DNA from: Velocimicrobium porci
Lineage (GTDB): Bacteria > Bacillota > Clostridia > Lachnospirales > Lachnospiraceae
Assembly: GCF_009696045.1 (NCBI RefSeq)
Contig: NZ_VUMT01000019.1
Span: 1-48,880 of the forward strand
Length of the DNA stretch: 48,880 nt
Direction of reading: 5' to 3'
This document shows positions 36,422-45,051 of this stretch, piece after piece; positions within the stretch are counted from its first letter, which is position 1, and each line of letters opens with the position of its first letter. The translations under genes were made by a program, and so were the position numbers. The notes under the pieces were generated by a model, which was not told where the DNA came from, searched no databases, and saw nothing but the letters and a program-made list of their open reading frames with translations.

Positions 36422-37651
36422 TCACGAACGATAATCTCCATTAATCTTTACATAATCATATGACAAGTCACAGCCCCATGCCGTTGCCTTTTCTTTTCCC
36501 ATTTTCATATCTGCCATAACATGAACCTTGTTTGCAGATAAAATCTCAGTTGCTTCTTTTTCACTGTAACCTGTCGCCATTCCATTTTCATATAACTTTA
36601 AACTTTTCCCATCTCCTTGTATATATAGTTCTATTGTTTCTGGATTAAACTCAATTCCTGCATATCCAAGTGCACATAAGATTCGTCCCCAGTTTGCATC
36701 GCTTCCAAATACAGCAGTTTTTACAAGATTTGAAGTAATAACTGATTTTGCCAACACTTTTGCTTCCTCTTTCGTCCCTGCATGAACAACCTCCACTTCT
36801 AACAGCTTTGTTGCTCCTTCTCCATCTTGTGCCATTAATTTTGCAAGCGTCTTCGTAACCAGCCTTAGTCCCTCACAAAATGCTTTAAATGCCGTACCTT
36901 CCTCATCAATATACGAATTTTCTGCCATCCCATTGGCAAGTAAAAGAAAGGTATCATTTGTAGAAGTATCTCTGTCTACAGATATCATATGGAAAGAATC
37001 TTCAATATCCGCACTTGCTGCCTTCTGAAGCATTTCTTTTGAAATATTACAATCCGTTGTAACTATGCTAATCATTGTTGCCATGTTCGGGTGAATCATT
37101 CCAGAGCCTTTCGCCATTCCACCGATTACTACTCTTTTCCCTTCAATCTCTAGTTCAACTGCACACTCTTTTTTATAAGTATCTGTAGTAATAATAGATT
37201 CTGCAGCCATTTTGCCTGCTTCTTTTGTATCTTCTAATAATGGTACGAGCTTTTCAATTCCTAGTTTTACCCGGTCGATTGGAAGCTGACAGCCTATGAC
37301 TCCCGTTGACGCTGTCAAAACCTTTTCGATTGGAAGATTTAGTTGTTTTGCTGTATATCCTGCCATCTCTTCATTTAACAATTCTCCCTCTTTACTTGTA
37401 CAGGTATTGGCAATTCCACTATTAATTACAACTGCCTGAATTGTTTCTTCTGTTTTTATAATATGTATATCCCGTTTTACCGGTGCCGCTTTCACAACAT
37501 TTGTAGTAAATGTCCCCGCTACTTTTGCCGGAACCTTACTATATACAAGTGCCATATCCTTTCTTGTTTTATCATGATATTTAATCCCTGCCGCTGCACC
37601 TGCTGCCAAAAAGCCACTTGCAGCTGTGACACCTCCGTCAATTTGTTTCAT
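36422..37651 (-). CDS. argJ: Bifunctional ornithine acetyltransferase ArgJ
   Basis: The ATG at 37651 (MKQIDGGVTAASGF) is better placed relative to GGAG than the TTG at 37660. The 409-residue protein has NSGIANTCT, the self-cleavage motif GMIHPNMATM (cleavage before the threonine), DRDTSTNDT, and GSDANWGRILCALGYAG. It transfers acetyl from acetylornithine to glutamate, closing the cycle. It lies 29 bases after argC. Confidence 0.95.
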   Translation of the reverse strand: MKQIDGGVTAASGFLAAGAAAGIKYHDKTRKDMALVYSKVPAKVAGTFTTNVVKAAPVKRDIHIIKTEETIQAVVINSGIANTCTSKEGELLNEEMAGYTAKQLNLPIEKVLTASTGVIGCQLPIDRVKLGIEKLVPLLEDTKEAGKMAAESIITTDTYKKECAVELEIEGKRVVIGGMAKGSGMIHPNMATMISIVTTDCNISKEMLQKAASADIEDSFHMISVDRDTSTNDTFLLLANGMAENSYIDEEGTAFKAFCEGLRLVTKTLAKLMAQDGEGATKLLEVEVVHAGTKEEAKVLAKSVITSNLVKTAVFGSDANWGRILCALGYAGIEFNPETIELYIQGDGKSLKLYENGMATGYSEKEATEILSANKVHVMADMKMGKEKATAWGCDLSYDYVKINGDYRS

Positions 37652-37680
37652 TACTATCAACTCTCCTTTTTGTCCTGTAT

Positions 37681-38724
37681 CTATGGAAATAGAGGAGCCA
37701 TAAGAAGTCCTTCTGTCTCTTTTATTCCAAACATTAAATTCATATTTTGTACAGCCTGACCTGCTGCCCCTTTTACTAAATTGTCCATTGCCCCCATCAT
37801 CACAACCCGATTTGTCCTTTCATCTACTGCTATATTAATGTCAACCATATTGCTGCCTTCTACCCATCGTGTTTCCGGTGTTTTACTTGCATCCAGCACT
37901 CTTATAAATGGTTCTTTTTCATAATAGTCTTTGTACATTTTCCTTATCTTGTCTTCTGTTATCCCAGTTTGCTTCAAATTCGCATAGGCAGTGATTAAAA
38001 TTCCTCGGTTCATAGGAACTAAATGCGGTGTAAAATTAATTTTTGTTGTCACTCCTGAAGCAATTGTAAGCTGTTCTTCAATCTCTGGTGTATGCCGATG
38101 GGTTGTTACTCCATACGCTTTTATATTTTCATTTACTTCACAATATAAATTTGCGACCTTAGCACCTCTTCCTGCACCAGACGCACCAGATTTTGCATCA
38201 ATAATAATCGAATTCATATCAATCAGACCTTCTTTTGCAAGTGGATAAATCGTTAAAAAACTACAGGTAGGGTAACAACCCGGATTCGCAACCAGTCTTG
38301 CATTTTTTATCTGATTTCGATTCACCTCACATAAACCATATACCGCTTCTTTGATGAGCTCTTTACTTTTATGCTCCAAATGATACCAGCTTTCATAAAC
38401 CTTTGCGTCTTTGATTCTGAAATCTGCACTTAAATCGATTACCTTTGTCCTTGATAATATTTTCTCGGATAAAACAGAAGAACAAAATCCCTGAGGCGTT
38501 GCTGTAAAAATAACCTCTGCTTTTTCTGTCAATTCTTCTATTTTTTCACCTTTACAAAAATCTGTTACAATTTCAAACATATTTCCAAAAACTTCATAAT
38601 ATCTTTTACCTATATAACTTTGCGAACCATACCAAACAATCTCTGCTTCCTTATGAGAAAGAAGCAATCGGACTAATTCTTGTCCCGCATAACCCGTTGA
38701 ACCGATAATTCCTACTTTTATCAT
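37681..38724 (-). CDS. argC: N-acetyl-gamma-glutamyl-phosphate reductase ArgC
   Basis: The 347-residue enzyme has a Rossmann start VGIIGSTGYAGQELVRLL, FTATPQGFCSSV, the catalytic cysteine in VANPGCYPT, and HRHTPEIEEQL, LVPMNRGI. It reduces N-acetylglutamyl phosphate. It is the first gene of the argCJBD operon, read from a promoter with an ArgR-box-like site at the -10. Confidence 0.96.
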   Translation of the reverse strand: MIKVGIIGSTGYAGQELVRLLLSHKEAEIVWYGSQSYIGKRYYEVFGNMFEIVTDFCKGEKIEELTEKAEVIFTATPQGFCSSVLSEKILSRTKVIDLSADFRIKDAKVYESWYHLEHKSKELIKEAVYGLCEVNRNQIKNARLVANPGCYPTCSFLTIYPLAKEGLIDMNSIIIDAKSGASGAGRGAKVANLYCEVNENIKAYGVTTHRHTPEIEEQLTIASGVTTKINFTPHLVPMNRGILITAYANLKQTGITEDKIRKMYKDYYEKEPFIRVLDASKTPETRWVEGSNMVDINIAVDERTNRVVMMGAMDNLVKGAAGQAVQNMNLMFGIKETEGLLMAPLFP

Positions 38725-38781
38725 GTTTGTACTTGTGCTCCCTTTCTTTTCAAATATTTTAAAACCGCCAATCTAAATTAG

Positions 38782-38795
38782 TTCATAATTATACA
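38782..38795 (-). promoter_or_regulatory. ARG-box-like operator over the argC -10
   Basis: On the minus strand TGTATAATTATGAA matches TGNATNNNNATNCA apart from one base and covers the -10 element. It is a candidate ArgR site; no argR gene is in this window. Confidence 0.6.
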
Positions 38796-38816
38796 TTTGT
38801 TTTACTAATAGTTCAA
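38788..38816 (-). promoter_or_regulatory. Promoter of argCJBD
   Basis: On the minus strand TTGAAC (38811-38816), 17-base spacer, TATAAT (38788-38793). Confidence 0.8.
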
Positions 38817-38921
38817 TGCCTTTTTAAATAATTTTATGACTTTTTATTGTATTTATTTAAATTATAGTTACTTTTACCAATTTAACCCCTGAATTTTTTA
38901 TAAAATTAGTTACAAGTGCTA

Positions 38922-38950
38922 TTGCATATTATTCACTTTTCATGTATATT
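38922..38950 (+). promoter_or_regulatory. Promoter of argG
   Basis: TTGCAT (38922-38927), 17-base spacer, TATATT (38945-38950), divergent from the argC promoter. Confidence 0.7.
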
Positions 38951-38956
38951 TATTAA
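38923..38956 (+). promoter_or_regulatory. Pair of ARG-box-like operators over argG promoter
   Basis: TGCATATTATTCA (38923-38935) covers the -35 but is one base short of the usual 14-base box. TGTATATTTATTAA (38943-38956) covers the -10 with one mismatch to TGNATNNNNATNCA. Confidence 0.55.
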
Positions 38957-39016
38957 ATGACTTTTTAAACTTAATGATTTGTTATCTGTAAAAAATATAA
39001 TAAGGAGGTAAATACT

Positions 39017-40258
39017 ATGAAAGAAAAAGTGGTTCTTGCTTATTCCGGCGGACTAGATACCACAGTAATTATTCCGTGGTTAAAAGAAAACTACAACTAT
39101 GATGTAATCTGTTGCTGCATTGATTGTGGGCAGAAAGAAGAGCTTGAGGGATTACGAGAACGTGCAAGGCTTTCTGGTGCCTCTAAAGTTTACATAGAAA
39201 ATGTAATTGATGAATTTTGTGAAGACTATATTGTACCTTGCGTACAGGCGAATGCAATTTATGAAAACAAATATTTACTTGGCACTTCAATGGCAAGACC
39301 GGTAATCGCAAAAAAATTAGTAGAAATTGCTCGAAAAGAACATGCAAGCGCAATCTGCCATGGTGCTACTGGAAAAGGAAATGACCAAATTCGTTTTGAA
39401 TTAGGAATCAAGGCACTCGCTCCTGATTTAAAAATTATTGCCGCATGGAGAGATAAAAAATGGAATATGGATTCCAGAGAAGCAGAAATTGAATATTGTA
39501 AACAACACAACGTATTTCTTCCATTTGAAGTAGCAGAAAGCTATAGCCGTGATCGGAACTTATGGCACATCAGCCATGAAGGTCTTGATTTGGAATGTCC
39601 TGAAAATGAACCAAATTATGATAAATTATTAGTTCTTACAACGCCACCAACAAAAGCACCGGACACACCGGAATATGTCACAATGACATTTGAAAAAGGA
39701 ATTCCTATTTCTATTAACGGAAAGGAAATGAAAATATCAAAAATTATTGAAAAATTAAATGAACTGGGTGGCAAACATGGAATCGGTATAATTGATATTG
39801 TAGAAAACCGTGTCGTCGGTATGAAGTCCCGTGGTGTCTATGAAACTCCCGGTGGCACTATTTTAATGGAAGCACATCAGCAATTAGAAGAATTAATTTT
39901 AGACAGAGAAACTTATCATGCAAAAAAAGAAATGGCTGATAAATTTGCCGAATTGGTTTATGAAGGCAAATGGTTTTCTCCTTTACGTGAAGCAATTCAG
40001 GCATTTATTGAATCAACACAAGAATATGTAACCGGAGAAGTAAAATTTAAGCTTTACAAAGGAAGTATTATAAAAGCCGGAACTTCTTCTCCTTATTCCC
40101 TTTATAATGAATCTTTAGCAAGCTTTACAACTGGTGATTTGTTCGACCATCACGATGCAGACGGATTCATTACTCTATTCGGACTTTCCACAAAAGTCAG
40201 AGCTATGAAATTAATGGAAGCTTCAAAAGAAGAAGCTCTATGCGGACAACAAATATAA
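39017..40258 (+). CDS. argG: Argininosuccinate synthase ArgG
   Basis: The 413-residue protein begins with the P-loop-like [19 protein letters not shown] and has [48 protein letters not shown]. It joins citrulline and aspartate with ATP. AGGAGG precedes the start. argF and argH are not in this window. Divergent from argC. Confidence 0.96.
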   Translation: MKEKVVLAYSGGLDTTVIIPWLKENYNYDVICCCIDCGQKEELEGLRERARLSGASKVYIENVIDEFCEDYIVPCVQANAIYENKYLLGTSMARPVIAKKLVEIARKEHASAICHGATGKGNDQIRFELGIKALAPDLKIIAAWRDKKWNMDSREAEIEYCKQHNVFLPFEVAESYSRDRNLWHISHEGLDLECPENEPNYDKLLVLTTPPTKAPDTPEYVTMTFEKGIPISINGKEMKISKIIEKLNELGGKHGIGIIDIVENRVVGMKSRGVYETPGGTILMEAHQQLEELILDRETYHAKKEMADKFAELVYEGKWFSPLREAIQAFIESTQEYVTGEVKFKLYKGSIIKAGTSSPYSLYNESLASFTTGDLFDHHDADGFITLFGLSTKVRAMKLMEASKEEALCGQQI

Positions 40259-40269
40259 TGCTCATTCCA

Positions 40270-40310
40270 AAAGCGGCAGATCCCTCATTTTCTGTCGCTT
40301 TCCTTTTTTT
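40270..40310 (+). terminator. Terminator of argG
   Basis: AAAGCGGCAGA (40270-40280) pairs with TCTGTCGCTTT (40291-40301) with one G-T pair, then a T tract. Confidence 0.85.
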
Positions 40311-40343
40311 AGTACATCCCACTATTTTATTCCCGTTCTTTTC

Positions 40344-40372
40344 TTGACATCTTTTCTTTTTAATGATACTAT
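40344..40372 (+). promoter_or_regulatory. Promoter of the glmS leader
   Basis: TTGACA (40344-40349), 17-base spacer, TACTAT (40367-40372). It gives a leader of about 330 bases, so the ribozyme fragment 5' of the cleavage site would be about 110 bases. Confidence 0.75.
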
Positions 40373-40479
40373 TTTCGTGGCATATTTCTATAATACTACA
40401 TACATTGATAGTATCTAAGCCATGGCTAACCCCAGGCCTTTTTTGACAGAAATGTCTTCATCTGCACTTCTGCATGAGT

Positions 40480-40650
40480 GATAAAATTAGCGCCAGTACC
40501 TTTTTGGGGCAGTTAAAAGGTTGACGAGGTAGAGAGTGATCGAAAATTCGGCGGATGCTCTCTCGCGTTTCTTTGAACGTGTTATGTACAGCTAAAAATG
40601 GCAGGTAACTGCAGCACAAAGGCTGTACAATCAAAGTCAGACCTTATTGT
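40480..40650 (+). ncRNA. glmS self-cleaving ribozyme/riboswitch
   Basis: The leader has the glmS ribozyme blocks in order: AGCGCCAG at 40489-40496 with cleavage expected between 40489 and 40490, GTTGACGAGGTAGAG, GATCGAAAATTCGGCGGATGC, and the long 3' domain with TACAGCTAAAAATGGCAGG and GCACAAAGGCTGTACAATC. It precedes glmS, so glucosamine-6-phosphate should trigger cleavage and mRNA decay. The exact 3' edge is approximate. Confidence 0.93.
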
Positions 40651-40709
40651 CTTATTTTTGTAAGACTTTTATTAACGATACCCATTTTTAAAAAGGAGAG
40701 AGATTTATT

Positions 40710-42530
40710 ATGTGTGGAATTATTGGATTTACTGGCGAATTAGACGCAGTTTCTGTATTAACAAAAGGATTGCACGAATTGGAATATCGTGGCTATGACA
40801 GTGCAGGGATTGCTTTTTTTGAAGAAAACTGTATTCATACAGTAAAAACAGAAGGAAAGGTTTCTAATCTTTCGGAAAAAATCGAGAACGAACGTAATTA
40901 TACCACATCATGTGGAATTGGTCATACAAGATGGGCAACCCATGGTGGTGTTTCTGATATCAATTCTCATCCACATACAAGTGGAAAAGTTACCCTGATT
41001 CACAATGGAATTATTGAAAACTATAAAGAACTTCAAAAAGAATTTGAGAAAAACGAAATTCTTCCTGTTTCTGAAACAGATTCTGAAATAGCAGCAATGG
41101 TAATCAACGACTGCTATCATGGGAATCCGATTGAGGCAATAAAAAGTGCTGTAAAACGACTGCATGGAGCATACGCATTTTGTATTTTGTTTGAAGATAT
41201 TCCAGACACAATTTACGCAATTCGAAAGGGAAGTCCACTTGTTGCAGCTTCTTCTGGTCAGGGCTCTGTTATTGCTTCTGATTTAGTTGCTTTATTGGAT
41301 TACTCAAAAGATTATTTTGTATTGCCGGAAGATTGTATTGCATGTTTAAAGAAAGATTGTATCACATTAACAGACCTTAATAATAAAACAGTAGAAAAGA
41401 AAATGCTTCATGTGGACTGGGATGTGAGTGCTGCCAGAAAAAATGGTTATGACACTTTTATGCTAAAAGAAATTCATGATCAGCCGGAGGCTCTTCTCAA
41501 TACAATTATGCCACGTGTAAAGAATTCTCTTCCGGACTTTGAAACAGACGGTATTCCGGATTCCTTATTTGAACAGGTAAACCGCATTATTATTACAGCT
41601 TGTGGAACTGCAATGCACGCAGGTTTAGTTGGAAAAAATCGAATGGAGCGTCTTGCAGGAATCCCTGTAAGCGTAGAAATTGCTTCTGAATTCCGCTATA
41701 GTAATCCGATACTGGATAAAAATACTCTAGTTATTACAATTTCTCAATCAGGAGAAACAGCTGACACACTTGCCGCCCTTCGTCTTGCAAAAGAAAAAGG
41801 TGCAAAAACCTTATCTGTTGTTAACATAAAAGGTTCTTCGATTGCAAGAGAAAGTGATTATGTATTTTACACTCATGCCGGTCCGGAAATCGCTGTTGCA
41901 AGTACAAAAGCTTATATGGTACAGCTTGCTGCAATGTATTTAATTGCTCTAAAGCTTTGCTGTGTTAAGAAAACTCAAACCGATTGTTTTATAAGAAATG
42001 AAATTCAAAATTTAGAAAAGATTTCTGATTCAATTGAATCTATGCTTGATTATGCTGAGCAAGTGGAACAAATTGCGAAAGAAATTAAAGACGCTTCTAG
42101 TTTATTTTATATTGGAAGAGGGCTTGATTATGCACTCTCTCAAGAAGGATCCATTAAGTTAAAGGAAATCAGCTATATTCACTCAGAAGCTTATGCCGCA
42201 GGCGAACTAAAGCATGGAACGATTTCTCTGATTACAGATGGTGTTCCTGTTATTGCTCTTGCTACGCAAAAAGATGTTTATGCAAAAATGATTTCGAATG
42301 TACAGGAAGTTCGTTCCCGAGGCGGAAAAGTTGTTTTAATTACAAGTCAAATGCCTCACCTTGATTCCTCAATTTGTGATTATCACATTGCACTCCCACA
42401 AATTGAAGACGATTTTGCACCATTTTGTGCAGCAGTGATTTTGCAATATCTTGCTTATTTTACAGCCTCTCTTCGCGGTCTGGATGTTGACCAGCCCCGA
42501 AACTTGGCAAAATCGGTAACTGTAGAATAA
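40710..42530 (+). CDS. glmS: Glutamine-fructose-6-phosphate aminotransferase GlmS
   Basis: The 606-residue enzyme begins MCGIIGFTG; Cys2 is the glutaminase nucleophile after Met removal. It has ELEYRGYDSAGIAF, GHTRWATHGG, and two SIS domains (TACGTAMHAG, ISQSGETADTLAAL, STKAYMVQLAAM, LKEISYIHSEAYAAGELKHG). It makes glucosamine-6-phosphate, the entry to cell wall precursors. Control is by the upstream ribozyme. Start has a GGAGAG site. Confidence 0.97.
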   Translation: MCGIIGFTGELDAVSVLTKGLHELEYRGYDSAGIAFFEENCIHTVKTEGKVSNLSEKIENERNYTTSCGIGHTRWATHGGVSDINSHPHTSGKVTLIHNGIIENYKELQKEFEKNEILPVSETDSEIAAMVINDCYHGNPIEAIKSAVKRLHGAYAFCILFEDIPDTIYAIRKGSPLVAASSGQGSVIASDLVALLDYSKDYFVLPEDCIACLKKDCITLTDLNNKTVEKKMLHVDWDVSAARKNGYDTFMLKEIHDQPEALLNTIMPRVKNSLPDFETDGIPDSLFEQVNRIIITACGTAMHAGLVGKNRMERLAGIPVSVEIASEFRYSNPILDKNTLVITISQSGETADTLAALRLAKEKGAKTLSVVNIKGSSIARESDYVFYTHAGPEIAVASTKAYMVQLAAMYLIALKLCCVKKTQTDCFIRNEIQNLEKISDSIESMLDYAEQVEQIAKEIKDASSLFYIGRGLDYALSQEGSIKLKEISYIHSEAYAAGELKHGTISLITDGVPVIALATQKDVYAKMISNVQEVRSRGGKVVLITSQMPHLDSSICDYHIALPQIEDDFAPFCAAVILQYLAYFTASLRGLDVDQPRNLAKSVTVE

Positions 42531-42551
42531 TATTGAAAGTGTATTTTTTTC

Positions 42552-42614
42552 TTGGGGTGGCAAAGCCAAGTTGCGAAAGCAATTTTACTAAGCTTTTCCA
42601 TCCCAAATTTTTTT
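42552..42614 (+). terminator. Branched terminator of glmS
   Basis: The outer stem TTGGGGTGG (42552-42560) / CCATCCCAA (42598-42606) is followed by TTTTTTT. Two small hairpins lie inside, TGGCAAAGCCA and TTGCGAAAGCAA, giving a likely three-way shape. Confidence 0.7.
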
Positions 42615-42617
42615 AAT

Positions 42618-43955
42618 TTAATCTGAAAATAATAGTATAATTTCCGTTCCTTTTCCTTCTTTGCTTTTAATTTTGATATTTCCGTTTAATTCGGCTATGT
42701 TATGCTCTACCACATCCATCCCTACTCCAAGACCAGAATAGTTGGTTATCGTTTCTTTTGTAGAAAATCCATGTTGTAGCATTATTTTATATATTTCTTC
42801 TTCCGTATAGTTTGATTCCGGCTTTGTCAAAATATGTTGCTCTTTTGCTTTTTCTATGATTTTTTTTATGTCAATTCCTCTTCCATCATCCTTTATCTTT
42901 ATAGATAATTCTTTTTCTTTTCGTTTTATTGCTATTTGAATACGTCCCCGTTGTGGTTTTCCTTTTGCTATTCTTTCTTCTTTTGTTTCTATTCCATGAT
43001 CAATTGCATTTCTTAAAAGATGTAGCATCGCATTGGATAATTTTCCGATTTTGTTTTTTTCAACTACTGTTTCTGTCCCTGTTATAATTAGCTCTATGTC
43101 TTTCTTTAATGAATCTGTCATTTCTTTCGTTATCTGTGTCATTTTCGCTGCTATGTCGGTAAAATCGTCGACATGAATGTAGCGTATCCATTGGCTGAGT
43201 TGATCTTCTATCTCTGATAATTGGTACAAATCGTCTTTTTCAAATGCGATTAAACTATTTGTTTCAAGTCTTCGCTCATAGTTTTTTAGTATTTTTTCAA
43301 ATCTCTTTTGAATATTGATTATTTTTTGCATTTCTTCACTTGTAATTATATTGTGTTTTTTCTTGTCATATTTTTCTGGTATTTTTAATCGATATTCTAG
43401 TGCTTCTTTTTGCAAAGATATTGTTTTCCTTTCTTGACTTTGGTTTATGTAATTATTAGATATCGGCTTTTTGTAACATGTCTGTGTTTCCTCTTCTTTT
43501 CCAGCAATGTAATATACTTGTTTTTCTTTTTCACTTATTTCTACTTCTGTTTTAGTCAGGGTATTTTTATACTCTAAAAGCTCATTTATCAGCTCTTTAC
43601 TTGTACCGCTTATATCACCACTTTTTTCTATTTTACTTAACTCGTTTGTAAAATAGAGAAAAACTCGCTCCATATAATAATTAAAAGTAACAGCTTCCGC
43701 TATTCCTTCTTCTTTTTCCCTGTAATAATACAGCACCTTTTCAAATGCTCTTGCCACTTCTGCAAGATCTTCAAGTAGCATCATTGTTGCATCTGCTTTT
43801 ATTGTATGAAATAGGCGAAATATTTCTTGCACGTCTTCTTTGGAATATTGATTCATTCCTTTTCCTTTTATCAATATGATTTCTAACTCTTCTAATAATT
43901 CATAAGATTCATTGAAAAATATTTCTAACATCGAATCATATTCTGAAGTTCTCAT
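42618..43955 (-). CDS. CheA-like Hpt-HATPase signalling protein without CheW domain
   Basis: The 445-residue protein has an N-terminal Hpt domain with the phospho-histidine in RLFHTIKADATMM (about residues 49-60), a variable linker, then a CheA-type HATPase: LLRNAIDHGIETKEERIAKGKPQRG (N box), DDGRGID (G1), TNYSGLGVGMDVVEHNI (G2 region). It ends at residue 445 with no P5 CheW-like domain, so it probably does not couple to chemoreceptors. It follows the HD-GYP gene by 4 bases and may phosphorylate its receiver. Confidence 0.85.
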   Translation of the reverse strand: MRTSEYDSMLEIFFNESYELLEELEIILIKGKGMNQYSKEDVQEIFRLFHTIKADATMMLLEDLAEVARAFEKVLYYYREKEEGIAEAVTFNYYMERVFLYFTNELSKIEKSGDISGTSKELINELLEYKNTLTKTEVEISEKEKQVYYIAGKEEETQTCYKKPISNNYINQSQERKTISLQKEALEYRLKIPEKYDKKKHNIITSEEMQKIINIQKRFEKILKNYERRLETNSLIAFEKDDLYQLSEIEDQLSQWIRYIHVDDFTDIAAKMTQITKEMTDSLKKDIELIITGTETVVEKNKIGKLSNAMLHLLRNAIDHGIETKEERIAKGKPQRGRIQIAIKRKEKELSIKIKDDGRGIDIKKIIEKAKEQHILTKPESNYTEEEIYKIMLQHGFSTKETITNYSGLGVGMDVVEHNIAELNGNIKIKSKEGKGTEIILLFSD

Positions 43956-43959
43956 TTTT

Positions 43960-45039
43960 TCACCCTCTTTTTAGCTGATTTTGAATTTTATTAAAAACTT
44001 CGATTATATCTGCATCAAAACTTTTTCCTGCTTCTTCATTTATGATTTCCATACTTTTTTCATGACTATATGCACTCTTATAACAACGTTCACTTGTTAA
44101 AGCATCATATACATCAATCACTGACATAATACGAGCTGAAAGGGGTATTTCTTTTCCTTTTAACCCTTCCGGATATCCTTTGCCATTCCATTTCTCATGA
44201 TGATAATGTGCAATATCAATCGCCATTTCTAAAAAATCATTATGCTCATTCATTTCATAGATTTCTTTTAATGTATCAGCACCTTTTTTGGCATGGGTTT
44301 TTACGATATTCATCTCCTCATCCGTCAATGGTCCTTTTTTTAATAATATTGTATCACTAATTGCTATTTTCCCAATATCATGAAGCGGTGCTGCAATTTC
44401 TATTGTATCTACAAATGAATTACTGATTTCCTTTTCGAATTTTGGACTAAATTGAAGACTCATTGCCAAGAGCTTGCAATTTCTTCCCACATTTCGCAAA
44501 TGAACTCCTTTCACATCCTCCTTCATTTCTGATAATCTGGCTAACGCATAAATAAAATTTTTCTCCTCTTCTGTAATTTTTTTTATTTGGTCATTTACCA
44601 TCTTATGAAGCCTTTTATTATATATCTCTAATTCTTGCTGCATTTTATAAATTTTTAGGTGCGTATTGATTCGAAGTGTTACTTCTTCTAATTCAAATGG
44701 TTTTGCTATAAAGTCTACCGCTCCTAATTTAAATCCTTTTATTTTATCTTCTACAGAATTCATTGCTGAAATAAATATAATAGGAATATCTCTTGTTCGG
44801 ACATCTTTTTTTAATAACTCACAAAATTCATATCCGTCCATATCGGGCATTGAGATATCTAATAAAATAAGCTGTGGCATATTTATTTTTATTGCTGCCA
44901 TTGCCTGTTTTGCGCTTGTCACAGGTCTTGCTATATATCCCGCACTTTTTATCATTTCAGTTAAAATAATCAAATTTGACGTTATATCATCCACTATAAG
45001 CACGTTGGCCGCTTCCCCTGCTCCTACTTGATAGTCCAT
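43960..45039 (-). CDS. Response regulator with HD-GYP output
   Basis: The 359-residue protein has a receiver domain with ANVLIVDD, LILLDISMPDMDG (phospho-acceptor aspartate), ISAMN, AKPF; a coiled linker; and a complete HD-GYP domain: LHDIGKIAI, KTHAKKGADTL, AHYHHEKWNGKGYPEGLKG, SVIDVYDALTS. HD-GYP proteins hydrolyse c-di-GMP, and the metal and GYP residues are present. It lies between a sensor kinase and a CheA-like protein in one operon (12 and 4 bases). Confidence 0.93.
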   Translation of the reverse strand: MDYQVGAGEAANVLIVDDITSNLIILTEMIKSAGYIARPVTSAKQAMAAIKINMPQLILLDISMPDMDGYEFCELLKKDVRTRDIPIIFISAMNSVEDKIKGFKLGAVDFIAKPFELEEVTLRINTHLKIYKMQQELEIYNKRLHKMVNDQIKKITEEEKNFIYALARLSEMKEDVKGVHLRNVGRNCKLLAMSLQFSPKFEKEISNSFVDTIEIAAPLHDIGKIAISDTILLKKGPLTDEEMNIVKTHAKKGADTLKEIYEMNEHNDFLEMAIDIAHYHHEKWNGKGYPEGLKGKEIPLSARIMSVIDVYDALTSERCYKSAYSHEKSMEIINEEAGKSFDADIIEVFNKIQNQLKRG

Positions 45040-45051
45040 TTTTACCTCCCA

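Noticed and set aside
40418-40446. AGCCATGGCT palindrome followed by GGCC and six T residues in the glmS leader
   Set aside because: The palindrome and the T tract are separated and do not form a convincing terminator stem. It may be part of the leader fold.
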